From Erysipelothrix aquatica (GTDB lineage: Bacteria > Bacillota_I > Bacilli_A > Erysipelotrichales > Erysipelotrichaceae), in NCBI RefSeq assembly GCF_009828775.2, contig NZ_WTSY02000005.1:29876-93875 (forward strand): DNA of 64,000 nucleotides, written 5' to 3'. Below the pieces are notes generated by a model. That model was given only the letters and a program-made list of their open reading frames with translations. It had not been told where the DNA came from and ran no database searches. The translations under genes were made by a program, and so were the position numbers. This document shows positions 47,137-56,710 of this stretch, piece after piece. Position 1 is the stretch's first letter; every line of letters starts with the position of its first letter.

Positions 47137-47886
47137 ATGAACGCAAATGAAGAAAAAATGCTATTAGATACATGTGTCCTTGCTGGTAAGATTCTCATGG
47201 AGAATGGCGCCGAAATGCACCGTGTTGAAGATACAATGAATCGCATTCTATCTGTAGAGTATGGTACAAACGAAGCGATGAGTTTTGTAATCCCAACCGG
47301 TATTTTTGTGACGACACATAAAGGTGAAAGCACAAAAATGAAACGAATTAGTAGTCGAAAACAAGACGTTGAGAAAATTGCCCAAGTCAATGAAGCCTCC
47401 CGCCAATTCAGCAGTGGTATTTATGATGTGCCTCAGTTCTATAATCGGATGCAAGAAATAAGTACTTCTGTTACCGATTTTCCGTTGTGGCTACGGGTAA
47501 TCGTTTCTGGGGTAATAAGCGCATGCATGATGATTATTTTCCAAGGATCTGCGAAAGATTTCGGATTAACATTTGTGATTGGTGCTCTTGGTTACGCTTT
47601 TTACTATATGGCAAACCGTTACCTCAAAGTACGATTCTTACAAGAATTTTTAGCAGCATTTTTGGTTGCAACCGTTGCGAATGTATGCGCGAAGGTAGGA
47701 ATTATTCATAATGTAGACACAGTAATAATCGGAAGTATCATCATTTTTGTACCAGGAATCCAAATTATGAACTCGATTCGTGACTTCCTTGTTGGAAACA
47801 CTATTTCAGGAACAATTTTCTTGGTCGAAGCGATGATGATTGCTGCGATGATTGGTGCGGGTGTTATGAGTGGGGTGGTGTTCTAA
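47137..47886 (+). CDS. Threonine/serine exporter family protein, N-terminal ThrE-type subunit
   Basis: 249 residues from ATG 47137, which follows AAGAGGTGG. The soluble N-terminal part has the ThrE signature ENGAEMHRVEDTM (about 22-34) and FVIPTGIFVT; about five membrane helices follow from residue ~115. In this two-gene form the C-terminal membrane half is encoded separately by the next gene, whose start overlaps this stop (TAATG). Likely export of amino acids or dicarboxylates; substrate not visible. A TGT-TAGAAT extended -10 lies at 47105-47113. Confidence 0.9.
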   Translation: MNANEEKMLLDTCVLAGKILMENGAEMHRVEDTMNRILSVEYGTNEAMSFVIPTGIFVTTHKGESTKMKRISSRKQDVEKIAQVNEASRQFSSGIYDVPQFYNRMQEISTSVTDFPLWLRVIVSGVISACMMIIFQGSAKDFGLTFVIGALGYAFYYMANRYLKVRFLQEFLAAFLVATVANVCAKVGIIHNVDTVIIGSIIIFVPGIQIMNSIRDFLVGNTISGTIFLVEAMMIAAMIGAGVMSGVVF

Positions 47887-48341
47887 TGGCTTTCCTAATT
47901 CAAGTAGTAACAAGTTTCGTAAGTTCGTTGGGTTTTGGAATAATTGTGAACGCACCACGTCGTGTGCTTATCCACTGTGGCATTACAGGTATGGTTGGCT
48001 GGATCGTGAATTGGTATTTGCTCCTTATCGGTTATAATACATATATTTCCGTATTTGCGGGGTCCGTTGCGGTTTCAATTTGTGCGATTATGTTCGCAAG
48101 AAAATTGAGAATGCCAACAACAGTGTTTAATCTGCCAGGTATTTTTCCGTTAGTTCCAGGTATTTCAGCTTACCAGGCAATCCAAAGCTTTGTAAGTGCC
48201 GAGTACATCCGCGGCGTTGAATTACTGATGAAGACCTTCACAATCTCAATGACCATGGCCTTTGCGATTGTTATGATTGAGGTGTTCTATCGTCTTGTGA
48301 TGAGAATTCTCAATGGCGAACTCAATAAGAAAGCGTCATAA
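47886..48341 (+). CDS. Threonine/serine exporter family protein, C-terminal ThrE-type subunit (DUF3815)
   Basis: 151 residues, about four to five membrane helices, with the conserved FNLPGIFPLVPG motif (about 80-91) and GIIVNAPRR near the N-terminus. It overlaps the preceding gene by one base and must function with it. MepB follows three bases later. Confidence 0.9.
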   Translation: MAFLIQVVTSFVSSLGFGIIVNAPRRVLIHCGITGMVGWIVNWYLLLIGYNTYISVFAGSVAVSICAIMFARKLRMPTTVFNLPGIFPLVPGISAYQAIQSFVSAEYIRGVELLMKTFTISMTMAFAIVMIEVFYRLVMRILNGELNKKAS

Positions 48342-48344
48342 ATC

Positions 48345-48791
48345 ATGATAAATCAATCGATTGAATACCTAACCAGTGAAGCATTAATTCTAGGAATTAG
48401 CGACATCGAACTAGAAACTCAAAATGCAGATTATGAAGGTTTTTGTTTCCAGGCTGATGGAGTTAGCTACCGGAGTCGTCTTGCGAAAAAGACGCCCAAA
48501 AAGAATGGTTACTTTGTAGTTTTCTGGGAGAAAAATGAATCAAACACCAATCAGGCATATGTTTATGAAACGAGTCCAACGTTTATTATCATAATCGTCA
48601 AAGATAAGCATCAATGCGGATACTTCAAATTTCCTAAAGAAGTGTTGCTTAAACAAGGCATTCTCCGTAGCCAAGAGAAAGCCGGTAAAATGGGAATTCG
48701 TATTTATCCAACATGGGAAAAAGAACTGAATTCTAGCGCACAGAAGACACAAAAATGGCAGGCGCCATACTTTAAACAAACATCAATATAA
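48345..48791 (+). CDS. MepB family protein
   Basis: A 148-residue soluble protein. YEGFCFQADGVSYRSRLAKK, TPKKNGYFVVFW, GYFKFPKEVLLKQGI and the C-terminal QKTQKWQAPYF are the MepB pattern; mepB lies beside the mepRA multidrug efflux genes in Staphylococcus aureus, where its role is unknown. Here it follows the exporter pair after three bases. Confidence 0.88.
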   Translation: MINQSIEYLTSEALILGISDIELETQNADYEGFCFQADGVSYRSRLAKKTPKKNGYFVVFWEKNESNTNQAYVYETSPTFIIIIVKDKHQCGYFKFPKEVLLKQGILRSQEKAGKMGIRIYPTWEKELNSSAQKTQKWQAPYFKQTSI

Positions 48792-48807
48792 AGACAAGCA
48801 CCAATGC

Positions 48808-48836
48808 TTGCGTATTTACATGCTTTATGATATTAT
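48808..48836 (+). promoter_or_regulatory. rpmE promoter
   Basis: TTGCGT (48808-48813), 17-base spacer ending in TGA, TATTAT (48831-48836). Confidence 0.65.
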
Positions 48837-48850
48837 TACTACGCACTTAT

Positions 48851-48883
48851 CTAAGATGAGCCAATCGTCTTAGGCGGAAGGAG
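48851..48883 (+). promoter_or_regulatory. Leader hairpin of rpmE, possible L31 autoregulatory element
   Basis: CTAAGATGA (48851-48859) pairs with TCGTCTTAG (48865-48873), one G-U pair, directly before the GGAAGGAG ribosome site. L31 leaders that bind the protein are known in Bacillota (Rfam L31 leader families); assignment here is by position and shape. Confidence 0.5.
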
Positions 48884-48892
48884 ACAAACCAA

Positions 48893-49096
48893 ATGAAAAA
48901 AGGAATTCATCCAGAATACCATCAAACTAAAATTGTCTGTACTTCTTGTAATACAGAAATCGAAGTCGGTTCAACAGTAGCAGATCTACGTGTAGATACA
49001 TGCTCAAACTGCCATCCTTTCTATACAGGAAAACAACGTTTTGCTAACGCAGCTGGACGTATTGACAAGTTCAACAAAAAATATGGTATGAAATAA
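48893..49096 (+). CDS. rpmE: 50S ribosomal protein L31, zinc-binding form
   Basis: 67 residues. CTSCNTEI and [12 protein letters not shown] give the CxxC pairs of the zinc-containing (C+) L31; the [15 protein letters not shown] tail is typical of type A. It is monocistronic, with its own promoter, leader hairpin and terminator. Confidence 0.97.
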   Translation: MKKGIHPEYHQTKIVCTSCNTEIEVGSTVADLRVDTCSNCHPFYTGKQRFANAAGRIDKFNKKYGMK

Positions 49097-49119
49097 GGGG
49101 CTCTCCCCTTATTTTTTTT
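49092..49119 (+). terminator. Terminator after rpmE
   Basis: AATAAGGGG, loop CTCT, CCCCTTATT and a run of eight T residues; the stem begins within the last codons. Confidence 0.9.
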
Positions 49120-49159
49120 GGGAAAATACGATAGAATTAGAAGCAAGAGGTGACGGAAT

Positions 49160-49774
49160 ATGATGTATCATCAATATCAAGAGGGGTATATAGAAGTAAT
49201 CGTAGGATGCATGTTTGCAGGGAAAACTGAAGAACTCATTCGACGGATTAACACGTTAAAATTTGCAAATAAGAATATCGCAGTATTTAAACCGGAAATA
49301 GATAATCGCTATAGTGATAATGAAGTAGTTTCCCATGCAGGAACACGCGTTCATTCTTATGTAATTAAAGATGCACGAGAAATTTTGGACATTGTGACAC
49401 CAGAGATTGATGTCGTAGCAATTGATGAAGTTCAATTCTTTGATGATGAAATACTCAAAGTGTGTGAATATCTTGCACTCAGTGGGAAGCGAGTCATGGC
49501 AGCGGGTTTAGATATGGACTTCCGAGGCGAAGCATTCGGAGTTATTCCCAAACTTATGACTACAGCAGAGTTTGTAACAAAACTAACAGCGGTCTGTACC
49601 GTATGCGGTGGTCCGGCGACACGTTCACAAAGACTTGTTAATGGAGAACCTGCATCGTATGATGACCCAATTGTAATGGTCGGAGCAAGTGAAGCCTATG
49701 AGGCTCGTTGCCGCCACGACCATATCGTCTACAATAAACCAGGAATTAATGGATATAGTAAAGGTGGTAAATAA
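49160..49774 (+). CDS. tdk: Thymidine kinase
   Basis: Type II thymidine kinase, 204 residues, for thymidine salvage. P-loop [11 protein letters not shown] (about 16-26), lasso-side Walker [13 protein letters not shown] (about 89), and a zinc site formed by CTVCGG and CRHDH. AGAGGTGACGG precedes the ATG. It begins the packed tdk-prfA-prmC-tsaC-rpiB-glyA-upp operon. Confidence 0.97.
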   Translation: MMYHQYQEGYIEVIVGCMFAGKTEELIRRINTLKFANKNIAVFKPEIDNRYSDNEVVSHAGTRVHSYVIKDAREILDIVTPEIDVVAIDEVQFFDDEILKVCEYLALSGKRVMAAGLDMDFRGEAFGVIPKLMTTAEFVTKLTAVCTVCGGPATRSQRLVNGEPASYDDPIVMVGASEAYEARCRHDHIVYNKPGINGYSKGGK

Positions 49775-50856
49775 TGATTGATAGCGCGATGCGTGAAAGG
49801 CTTGAACGGATTAAAGCCCGAGACGCTGAAATAACAGAACTTATGATGTCTCCTGAAGTATTGGGAGATCATAAATTGATGGCTAAGTATGGAAAAGAAC
49901 AATCTGGACTACAACAAACAGTTCAAGCGTTTGCACAATATGAAGCTGCAGAACGTTTCTATGCAGAAGCAAAAGAAATGTACGAAACAGAATCCGAATC
50001 TGAATTAAAAGAAATGGCCGAGATGGAAATGGCCGAAAACAGTGAAAAAATTGAAAAATTAACGGAAGATCTCCGTGTACTTCTGATTCCACGCGATCCA
50101 TCAGATGATTTCGATGCAATTATTGAAATTCGTGGTGCTGCAGGTGGTGATGAAGGAAATATTTTCGCGGGAGACCTCTACCGTATGTATACACGATATG
50201 CAGAAAGTCTTGGTTACAAATATGAAGTTGTGGAAGCATCACAATCTGAAAATGGTGGTTATACTCTGATTTCATTTATCGTTAAAGGACAAGAACCATT
50301 CCGTCACTTTAAATTTGAATCTGGGGCTCACCGTGTTCAACGGGTACCAAAAACAGAAACGCAAGGCCGTATTCATACATCAACAGCAACAGTACTCGTA
50401 CTCGCGGATGTTGAAGAAGAAGAAATTGATATTGATCCAAACGATCTTGAAATCGATACAATGCGTTCATCTGGAGCCGGAGGACAACACGTTAATAAGA
50501 CGGACTCTGCTGTTCGTATTGTTCACAAGCCAACAGGTATTGCCGTTAAGGTCCAAGATGGTCGTTCTCAACATGCGAACCGTGATCAAGCGATGCGTAT
50601 TATTCGTGCGCGAGTATTCGAGCACCATCAACAACAACTTCAAGCAGAACGAAACGAAAATCGTCAATCAAAAATTGGTCGAGGCGATCGTTCAGAAAAA
50701 ATTAGAACGTATAACTATCCACAAAACCGCGTGAGTGATCACCGCATTGGATTAACTTTACAAAAACTAGATATTATTATGGAAGGTAAAATGGATGAAA
50801 TTATCGCTGCACTTCTCGCAGAAGAGCAACGTGAAATCCTTGAACAAGGCGTATAA
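49774..50856 (+). CDS. prfA: Peptide chain release factor 1
   Basis: 360 residues; recognises UAA and UAG stops. GAGGQHVNK (about 231-239) contains the catalytic GGQ whose Gln is methylated by PrmC, encoded next. Its start overlaps the tdk stop by one base (TAATG). Confidence 0.98.
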   Translation: MIDSAMRERLERIKARDAEITELMMSPEVLGDHKLMAKYGKEQSGLQQTVQAFAQYEAAERFYAEAKEMYETESESELKEMAEMEMAENSEKIEKLTEDLRVLLIPRDPSDDFDAIIEIRGAAGGDEGNIFAGDLYRMYTRYAESLGYKYEVVEASQSENGGYTLISFIVKGQEPFRHFKFESGAHRVQRVPKTETQGRIHTSTATVLVLADVEEEEIDIDPNDLEIDTMRSSGAGGQHVNKTDSAVRIVHKPTGIAVKVQDGRSQHANRDQAMRIIRARVFEHHQQQLQAERNENRQSKIGRGDRSEKIRTYNYPQNRVSDHRIGLTLQKLDIIMEGKMDEIIAALLAEEQREILEQGV

Positions 50857-50860
50857 TTAA

Positions 50861-51715
50861 ATGACGTATAGAGACTTAGTCAATGAAGGTATTGATATAT
50901 TAGAAAAAGCAGATATTTACGCGGGATTTTCTCGCGTTTTAATGCTTGAACTCCTACGTGAACAAGATATAGATATGTACGCAGAATATGAGCACGAAGC
51001 TCAAGAAGCTGTTGCTACCGACTTCAAACAAAAAATTCAAGAACTTGCAAAAGATATACCGTTAGGCTATGTTCTGGGTTATGAATGGTTCTATGGTTAT
51101 AAGATTATCGTAAATGAGGGTGTGTTAATTCCACGTGGCGAAACAGAAGAATTAGTTGGCAATGTCTTAGCAGATATCGACAGTTACTTTGAAAATCCCG
51201 TGATTGCTGATGTAGCGTGTGGAAGTGGAGCAATAGGACTCGCACTGGCTAAAGATTTAGGTACGCATGTCTACGCAACCGATATAAGTGAAGAAGCATT
51301 GGTTGTTGCACGTGAAAATGCACAACAAAACGATGCCGATATGACAATCATGCAAGGCGATATGCTCCAATCGCTTATTGACCAAAATATTAAACTTGAC
51401 GTTCTGGTATGTAATCCTCCATACATCAAAAATACTGAACATATCCAGACTGCGGTTCTCAATAATGAACCTCATGTTGCATTGTTTGGTGGTGAAGATG
51501 GACTTTTCTTTTACCGTAGTGTATTGTCCAATGCGCATAAGGTATTAAATGAAAAAGCAATGATCGCATTTGAAATTGGTTTTGATATTGGGGATGCAGT
51601 TGTGGCATTAGCACAGTCTTTTTTCAGCGACGCTACTGTTATCTTACGTCAGGACATGAATGGATTAGATCGTATGGTTTTTGTGTATAAAGGTATTAAT
51701 CTTATTGAAGATTAG
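50861..51715 (+). CDS. prmC: Release factor glutamine methyltransferase PrmC
   Basis: SAM-dependent enzyme methylating the GGQ glutamine of release factors. 284 residues: substrate segment GYVLGYEWFYG (about 68-78), VLIPRGETEELV, SAM motif ADVACGSGAIGLALA (about 116-130) and NPPYIKN (about 185). Four bases separate it from prfA; the only ribosome-site-like sequence is AAGGCG. Confidence 0.96.
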   Translation: MTYRDLVNEGIDILEKADIYAGFSRVLMLELLREQDIDMYAEYEHEAQEAVATDFKQKIQELAKDIPLGYVLGYEWFYGYKIIVNEGVLIPRGETEELVGNVLADIDSYFENPVIADVACGSGAIGLALAKDLGTHVYATDISEEALVVARENAQQNDADMTIMQGDMLQSLIDQNIKLDVLVCNPPYIKNTEHIQTAVLNNEPHVALFGGEDGLFFYRSVLSNAHKVLNEKAMIAFEIGFDIGDAVVALAQSFFSDATVILRQDMNGLDRMVFVYKGINLIED

Positions 51716-51757
51716 TATCTTTTTTTATGATAAAATAGTAAAAATCGAGGTGTTAGA

Positions 51758-52378
51758 ATGATGAAAACAAACATATATGAACTAGAGGATTTAGAGGTGG
51801 TTGCGAATACGGTTCGAGAAGGCGGCTTCGTTGCCATAAAAACGGATACCGTTTATGGTCTGGCTGCTAGCAGTCACGATGATGAACTGTACGAAAAACT
51901 CCAAATGGTTAAAGAACGTCCTGCTGATAAACCATTTCCATTAATGGTTTCCAGTTTGGAACAAATTGAATCGGTGGCTGATGTAACTGAGTTACAACGG
52001 CACTTGATGCATACATTTATGCCGGGAGCTGTCACATTCATTTTTAAACGCAAACCAGACGTTTTTCAATTCTTAAAGGACCAAGATACTCTCGGAATTC
52101 GAATGGCCGATGACCCATGGGTACAGGCTATGATTACGAAAGTAGGGAATCCAATTTGGCTTCCTTCAGCGAATCGATCAGGATTCCCTACAGCAACGTC
52201 ATCACATATGGTTTTAGAGCAACTTGATGGAAAAATTGATGGTGTCATTAATGGCGAAATAAGTGGTGGAATATCGTCAAGTGTGTTTGACCTGACAGGT
52301 GATAAAATAGTATGCTTAAGAGAAGGAATCGTCACACTTGAAGCGGTTCAGAAGGAGGCAGAGCAATGGAAAAAATAG
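51758..52378 (+). CDS. tsaC: L-threonylcarbamoyladenylate synthase (YrdC/TsaC type)
   Basis: Makes threonylcarbamoyl-AMP for t6A37 in tRNA. The 206-residue protein has the YrdC core with IKTDTVYGLAAS (about 27-38), RPADKPFPLMVSS, LGIRMADDPW and PSANRSG. It lacks the C-terminal Sua5 domain. GAGGTG precedes the start. rpiB overlaps it by 13 bases. Confidence 0.93.
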   Translation: MMKTNIYELEDLEVVANTVREGGFVAIKTDTVYGLAASSHDDELYEKLQMVKERPADKPFPLMVSSLEQIESVADVTELQRHLMHTFMPGAVTFIFKRKPDVFQFLKDQDTLGIRMADDPWVQAMITKVGNPIWLPSANRSGFPTATSSHMVLEQLDGKIDGVINGEISGGISSSVFDLTGDKIVCLREGIVTLEAVQKEAEQWKK

Positions 52379-52821
52379 CATTAGCAAGTGATCAAGGTGG
52401 ATTTGAACAAAAAGAAGCATTGAAACCTGTAATTGAAGCATTGGGATATGAGGTGGTGGACTTTGGTGTACCATCAACTGATAGTGTGGATTATCCAGAT
52501 GTTATTTATCCAGCTGCGAAAGCTGTCGCAAATGGTGAATTCAAACGTGGAATTATCCTCTGTGGAACAGGAATAGGGGCGTCAATCGTTGCGAATAAAG
52601 TTCGTGGAATCCGTGCGGCCCTCGTTACAAGTCCAGAAGTCGCAACATTAACTCGTGAACATAATGATTCAAACATCTTGGCAATGGCAGGACGCACAAC
52701 ACCATTCGAAACAAATAAAGATATTGTGGAAGCGTGGTTAGGAACACCATTTAGTGAAGACGATCGTCATTCACGTCGTATTAATAAAATTAAAGATATT
52801 GAAACCATGGAGGGACGCTAA
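52366..52821 (+). CDS. rpiB: Ribose-5-phosphate isomerase B / RpiB-LacA-LacB family
   Basis: Interconverts ribose-5-phosphate and ribulose-5-phosphate. 151 residues: [15 protein letters not shown] at the N-terminus, [23 protein letters not shown] (about 64-86, with the catalytic Cys66) and [12 protein letters not shown]. The usual SDHGG reads SDQGG here, a change in the phosphate/ring-opening pocket; the second His is kept. AAGGAGG precedes the ATG inside tsaC. Confidence 0.92.
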   Translation: MEKIALASDQGGFEQKEALKPVIEALGYEVVDFGVPSTDSVDYPDVIYPAAKAVANGEFKRGIILCGTGIGASIVANKVRGIRAALVTSPEVATLTREHNDSNILAMAGRTTPFETNKDIVEAWLGTPFSEDDRHSRRINKIKDIETMEGR

Positions 52822-54053
52822 TGAGAGATACTTTAGTATTTGAAGCAATTCAAAACGAGCAACAACGTCAATTGGAAAATATTGAGTTAATTGCATCAGA
52901 AAACTTTGTTTCTGAAGATATACTTGCTGCACAAGGCAGCATTATGACCAATAAATATGCAGAAGGGTATCCTGGAAAACGCTATTATGGTGGATGTGAA
53001 TATGTTGATGTCGTAGAAAATTTAGCAATTGAGCGATTGAAAGAACTTTATGGGGCTGAACATGCGAACGTACAACCGCACAGTGGTTCTCAAGCCAATA
53101 TGGCAGTTTATATGACAATCCTAGAACATGGCGATGTTGTCTTAGGAATGGATCTTAATGCTGGTGGACATTTAACACATGGTCATCAACTGAATTTTTC
53201 AGGTGTCAATTATACATTCTTTGGTTATGGCGTCGATCGTCATACAGAAATGATTGACTACGAAACTGTTCTGCAAATTGCGAAAGAAGTCAAACCAAAA
53301 TTAATTGTTGCAGGTGCGAGCGCATACTCACGTACCATTGATTTTAAGAAATTCCGTGAAATAGCGGATGAAGTAGGCGCATATCTTATGGTAGATATGG
53401 CACACATTGCAGGACCGATTGCTGCTGGTCTTCACCCAAGCCCAGTTCCATATGCAGACTTTGTAACATCCACAACCCACAAGACATTACGTGGACCTCG
53501 TGGTGGTATTATTCTGTGTAAGCAAAAATATGCGAAAGTAATTGACCGTTCGGTGTTCCCAGGAACACAAGGCGGACCACTTATGCATGTGATTGCCGCG
53601 AAAGCAATTTGTTTCCATGAAGCGCTTCAACCAGAATTCAAAGTCTATCAGGAACAAGTGCTTAAAAACGTCAAAGCAATCGCAGAAGAATTTGAAACAA
53701 TGGGTTACCGTGTAGTAAGTGGTGGAACTGATAACCATTTAATCATGGTTGATGTGAAACGGAGCAAAGATTTAACGGGTGCCCATGTTGAAAAGATTCT
53801 TGAAAAAGTAAGCATTACACTTAATAAAAATGCGATTCCATTTGATAAAGAACGTCCTGCGGTTACAAGCGGTATTCGTATCGGTGCACCTGCAATGACA
53901 ACACGTGGCTTCAAAGAAGAAGACTTCCGTAAAGTTGCACATTTCATAGATGATGCGATTACGAATCGTGACGATGATGCAGCGCTTGCACGCATCAATG
54001 AGACCGTTAAAACATTCACACGTAACTTTCCAATGAGAGAGGAAAAACAATAA
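52821..54053 (+). CDS. glyA: Serine hydroxymethyltransferase
   Basis: PLP enzyme converting serine and THF to glycine and methylene-THF; substrate supply for FolD and thymidylate synthesis. 410 residues, [23 protein letters not shown] and the PLP-lysine motif [14 protein letters not shown] (Lys near 221). The start overlaps the rpiB stop by one base after AGGGACG. Confidence 0.98.
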   Translation: MRDTLVFEAIQNEQQRQLENIELIASENFVSEDILAAQGSIMTNKYAEGYPGKRYYGGCEYVDVVENLAIERLKELYGAEHANVQPHSGSQANMAVYMTILEHGDVVLGMDLNAGGHLTHGHQLNFSGVNYTFFGYGVDRHTEMIDYETVLQIAKEVKPKLIVAGASAYSRTIDFKKFREIADEVGAYLMVDMAHIAGPIAAGLHPSPVPYADFVTSTTHKTLRGPRGGIILCKQKYAKVIDRSVFPGTQGGPLMHVIAAKAICFHEALQPEFKVYQEQVLKNVKAIAEEFETMGYRVVSGGTDNHLIMVDVKRSKDLTGAHVEKILEKVSITLNKNAIPFDKERPAVTSGIRIGAPAMTTRGFKEEDFRKVAHFIDDAITNRDDDAALARINETVKTFTRNFPMREEKQ

Positions 54054-54673
54054 TGATTACAGTACTTAACCACCCAATGATTACGCATAAACTCACACAA
54101 ATGCGTAACATTAATACCGGAACTAAAGACTTCCGTCAAAACCTTGATGAGATTGCAGGTTTGATGGCTTACGAAATTACACGTGATATCAAACTGGAAC
54201 AAGTAACCATCGAAACACATAGTGGACCATATGAGACATTTGAACTTCAAAAAGAAGTGATTCTGGTTCCAATCATCCGAGCAGGACTTGGAATGGTTGA
54301 AGGAATCTTGAATCTTATTCCAACTGCAAAAGTTGGTCATGTTGGGGTCTATCGTGATGAAGAAACGCTTTTACCTCACGAATATTTTGCGAAATTTCCT
54401 GAGCATTTAGAAGATGCAGAAATTCTTGTTCTTGACCCAATGCTCGCAACTGGTGGTAGTGCTGACGCCGCAATTGAAATTGTAAAACGTCGTGGTGCTA
54501 AAAATATCAAACTCGTATGTCTTGTTGGAGCACCAGAGGGGGTTGAATTTATTAAAAAGAATCACCCTGATGTAGATGTTTTCTTAGCAGCACTTGATGA
54601 AAAATTAAATGATAACGGATATATTGAACCAGGTCTTGGAGATGCTGGTGATCGTATTTACGGTACAAAATAA
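54053..54673 (+). CDS. upp: Uracil phosphoribosyltransferase
   Basis: Uracil salvage: uracil plus PRPP to UMP. 206 residues; [12 protein letters not shown], the PRPP loop [15 protein letters not shown] (about 126-140) and the C-terminal [12 protein letters not shown]. It overlaps glyA by one base, after GAGAGG, and ends the operon at a strong terminator. Confidence 0.98.
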   Translation: MITVLNHPMITHKLTQMRNINTGTKDFRQNLDEIAGLMAYEITRDIKLEQVTIETHSGPYETFELQKEVILVPIIRAGLGMVEGILNLIPTAKVGHVGVYRDEETLLPHEYFAKFPEHLEDAEILVLDPMLATGGSADAAIEIVKRRGAKNIKLVCLVGAPEGVEFIKKNHPDVDVFLAALDEKLNDNGYIEPGLGDAGDRIYGTK

Positions 54674-54698
54674 AAAACTCGCCTATGCGAGTTTTTTT
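54672..54698. terminator. Bidirectional terminator between upp and the HAD hydrolase gene
   Basis: AAAACTCGC, loop CTAT, GCGAGTTTT with A and T runs outside on both sides. Confidence 0.85.
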
Positions 54699-55303
54699 TA
54701 TAGTAGTTTTAGATTTGTAAGGTATTTGCGAAGGATATCAGGGCTTCCGGTATAGTGGAAACCGTGCATGCCAAGTTTCGACGCTGCCTGAACATTCGCC
54801 ATAGAATCATCTACAAAAATACAATCAAGCGGGCTGAGATTGTTTTCCATGAGTACGTGCTCATAAATACCGGGTTGTGGTTTTGAAATGTTAATATCTG
54901 CTGATATCGTGATACTGTCAAATAATTCAAGGGCTTTAATTTTATGTTTGTAGTCGTAGAAAGTATTTGCTGCATTTGAACACAGATGTAATGAATAGCC
55001 TTGTTCTTTGAGGTTTTCGATAAGACCAATCATCGCTTCGCGACTAGGGGTATAGTCAGACCATGAATGTACGATTTCGTGAAGTGTTTCATGATAAAGT
55101 TCCGGTGCACGTGCTGCAATTTCATAGTAAGCATCATCCATAGAGATATCACCGTTATCAAGTTTTAGCCAAGTATCGCCACCAAATACGTATGATTTTA
55201 GTTTTCCGAGCTCGTGAATGTCTGTTGTAAAATGGGATAAAATATAATCCGGGTTGAAATCAATCAAAACATTGCCCATATCAAAAATAAAATGTCTAAT
55301 CAT
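54698..55303 (-). CDS. HAD-family phosphatase (YihX-like)
   Basis: 201 residues from ATG 55303, which follows GAAGGAG. HAD motif I reads FDMGNVLIDF, with Gly in place of the second Asp, as in the YihX/haloacid dehalogenase-like group; motif II LCSNAANTF and motif IV CIFVDDSMANV are present. Probable sugar-phosphate or nucleotide phosphatase; substrate not determined. It is divergent from the malic enzyme gene. Confidence 0.88.
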   Translation of the reverse strand: MIRHFIFDMGNVLIDFNPDYILSHFTTDIHELGKLKSYVFGGDTWLKLDNGDISMDDAYYEIAARAPELYHETLHEIVHSWSDYTPSREAMIGLIENLKEQGYSLHLCSNAANTFYDYKHKIKALELFDSITISADINISKPQPGIYEHVLMENNLSPLDCIFVDDSMANVQAASKLGMHGFHYTGSPDILRKYLTNLKLL

Positions 55304-55504
55304 AAGAACTCCTTCTCTATATAACATAATTATACCGAATAAAAGAAACAATGCGATGTGGAATTAAGTATTTCCATGAAACATTCATAGAACAAAGTGC
55401 AAAAAATGTACTGGTAAATTGTGTCCAATTCTTGAAAAGCGAAAGAATCGCAATTATCAAACTGGAGAAAGTGATAAGATTAGCGTATAGAATGGAGCGG
55501 TAAT

Positions 55505-56680
55505 ATGACACTTAAAGAAAAAGCACTGAAGATTCATAAAGATTTGCAAGGCAAAGTTGAAATTTCGAATAAGATGCCAATTGACTCTCGTGAAATATTT
55601 GGATTGTTGTATTCTCCTGGAGCAGCGGAACCAACGCGTGAAATTCAAAAGAACCCGGAGACAGTGTACGACTATACATGGAAGCAAAATACGATTGCTA
55701 TGGTAAGTAATGGTACTGCAGTCCTCGGTTTAGGAGATGTTGGCCCAAATGCTGCCCTTCCGGTTATCGAGGGGAAATCCATGCTTTTTAGAGCGTTCTC
55801 GAATGTTGGATCGGTTCCACTTGTGCTGGATACTAAAGATCCTGATGAACTGATTCGAACCGTTGAAATAATAGCACCAACTTTTGGTGGTATAAATTTG
55901 GAAGACATTAAGGCACCAGAATGCGTGTATATTGAGCAAGAACTTCAACGACGCTTGAATATTCCTGTCTTTCATGATGATCAGCACGGAACCGCAATTG
56001 TCGTTTTAGCGGCATTAATGAATGCATTTAAACTTATTGATAAAGACTTGAAAACGGCTAAAGTTGTTGTTTCAGGAACAGGAGCTGCCGGAAGTTCGGT
56101 TATTCGAATGCTCCATCGTTATGGTTTAAGTAATATTTATGCCTTTAATATTGATGGACCGGTGGATATTCGACATGCAAAATTCTACGATCCAGTTGTT
56201 CAGGAAATATGCAATTATATTGAACCCATCACTGATGAAACGACATTGCATGATTTGATGCAAAATGCTGACATTTTCATTGGAGTATCTGCTGCGGGCG
56301 TTCTGACTCAAGAAGATGTTCGCGTGATGGCATCTGATGCTGTTGTTTTTGCAATGGCCAATCTGGTACCGGAAATATCTTATGATGATGCGATTGCAGC
56401 AGGAGCCCGTATCGCTGGAACAGGACGTTCTGATTATCCCAATCAAGTGAATAATGTATTGGCTTTCCCAGGTATCTTCCAAGGTGCCCTTCAAGCTAAG
56501 GCAACAGAAATTAACGAAGAGATGAAGATTGCAGCTGCCTATGGCATTGCGTCGATGATTCCCAATAATGAGCTGACAGATACAAATATTCTTCCGTATA
56601 TCCTAGATGCAGATGTTGCGGATGTGGTTGCTAGAGCGGTAGCTGAGAAAGCTGTTGCAATGGGTGTTGTAAGAAAATAA
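55505..56680 (+). CDS. NAD(P)-dependent malic enzyme
   Basis: Oxidative decarboxylation of malate to pyruvate. The 391-residue short bacterial form has the catalytic Tyr in LLYSPGAAEP (about 36-45), metal-binding VFHDDQHGTAIV (about 157) and a Rossmann fold GTGAAGSS (about 198). The canonical PGIFQGAL follows near 322. GGAGCGG precedes the ATG. A TGA-TAAGAT extended -10 lies in the 200-base upstream region. It could supply pyruvate for PflB. Confidence 0.94.
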   Translation: MTLKEKALKIHKDLQGKVEISNKMPIDSREIFGLLYSPGAAEPTREIQKNPETVYDYTWKQNTIAMVSNGTAVLGLGDVGPNAALPVIEGKSMLFRAFSNVGSVPLVLDTKDPDELIRTVEIIAPTFGGINLEDIKAPECVYIEQELQRRLNIPVFHDDQHGTAIVVLAALMNAFKLIDKDLKTAKVVVSGTGAAGSSVIRMLHRYGLSNIYAFNIDGPVDIRHAKFYDPVVQEICNYIEPITDETTLHDLMQNADIFIGVSAAGVLTQEDVRVMASDAVVFAMANLVPEISYDDAIAAGARIAGTGRSDYPNQVNNVLAFPGIFQGALQAKATEINEEMKIAAAYGIASMIPNNELTDTNILPYILDADVADVVARAVAEKAVAMGVVRK

Positions 56681-56710
56681 GAAAGTTTACGGAATAGTGA
56701 GGAATTCACG

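Noticed and set aside
47137..48341. The two ThrE halves as a single gene broken by a frameshift
   Set aside because: The TAATG overlap and separate domains match the common two-gene form of this exporter.
48795..48810. CAAGCA/TGCTTG hairpin after mepB as a terminator
   Set aside because: The stem is six bases, has no T run and overlaps the rpmE -35.
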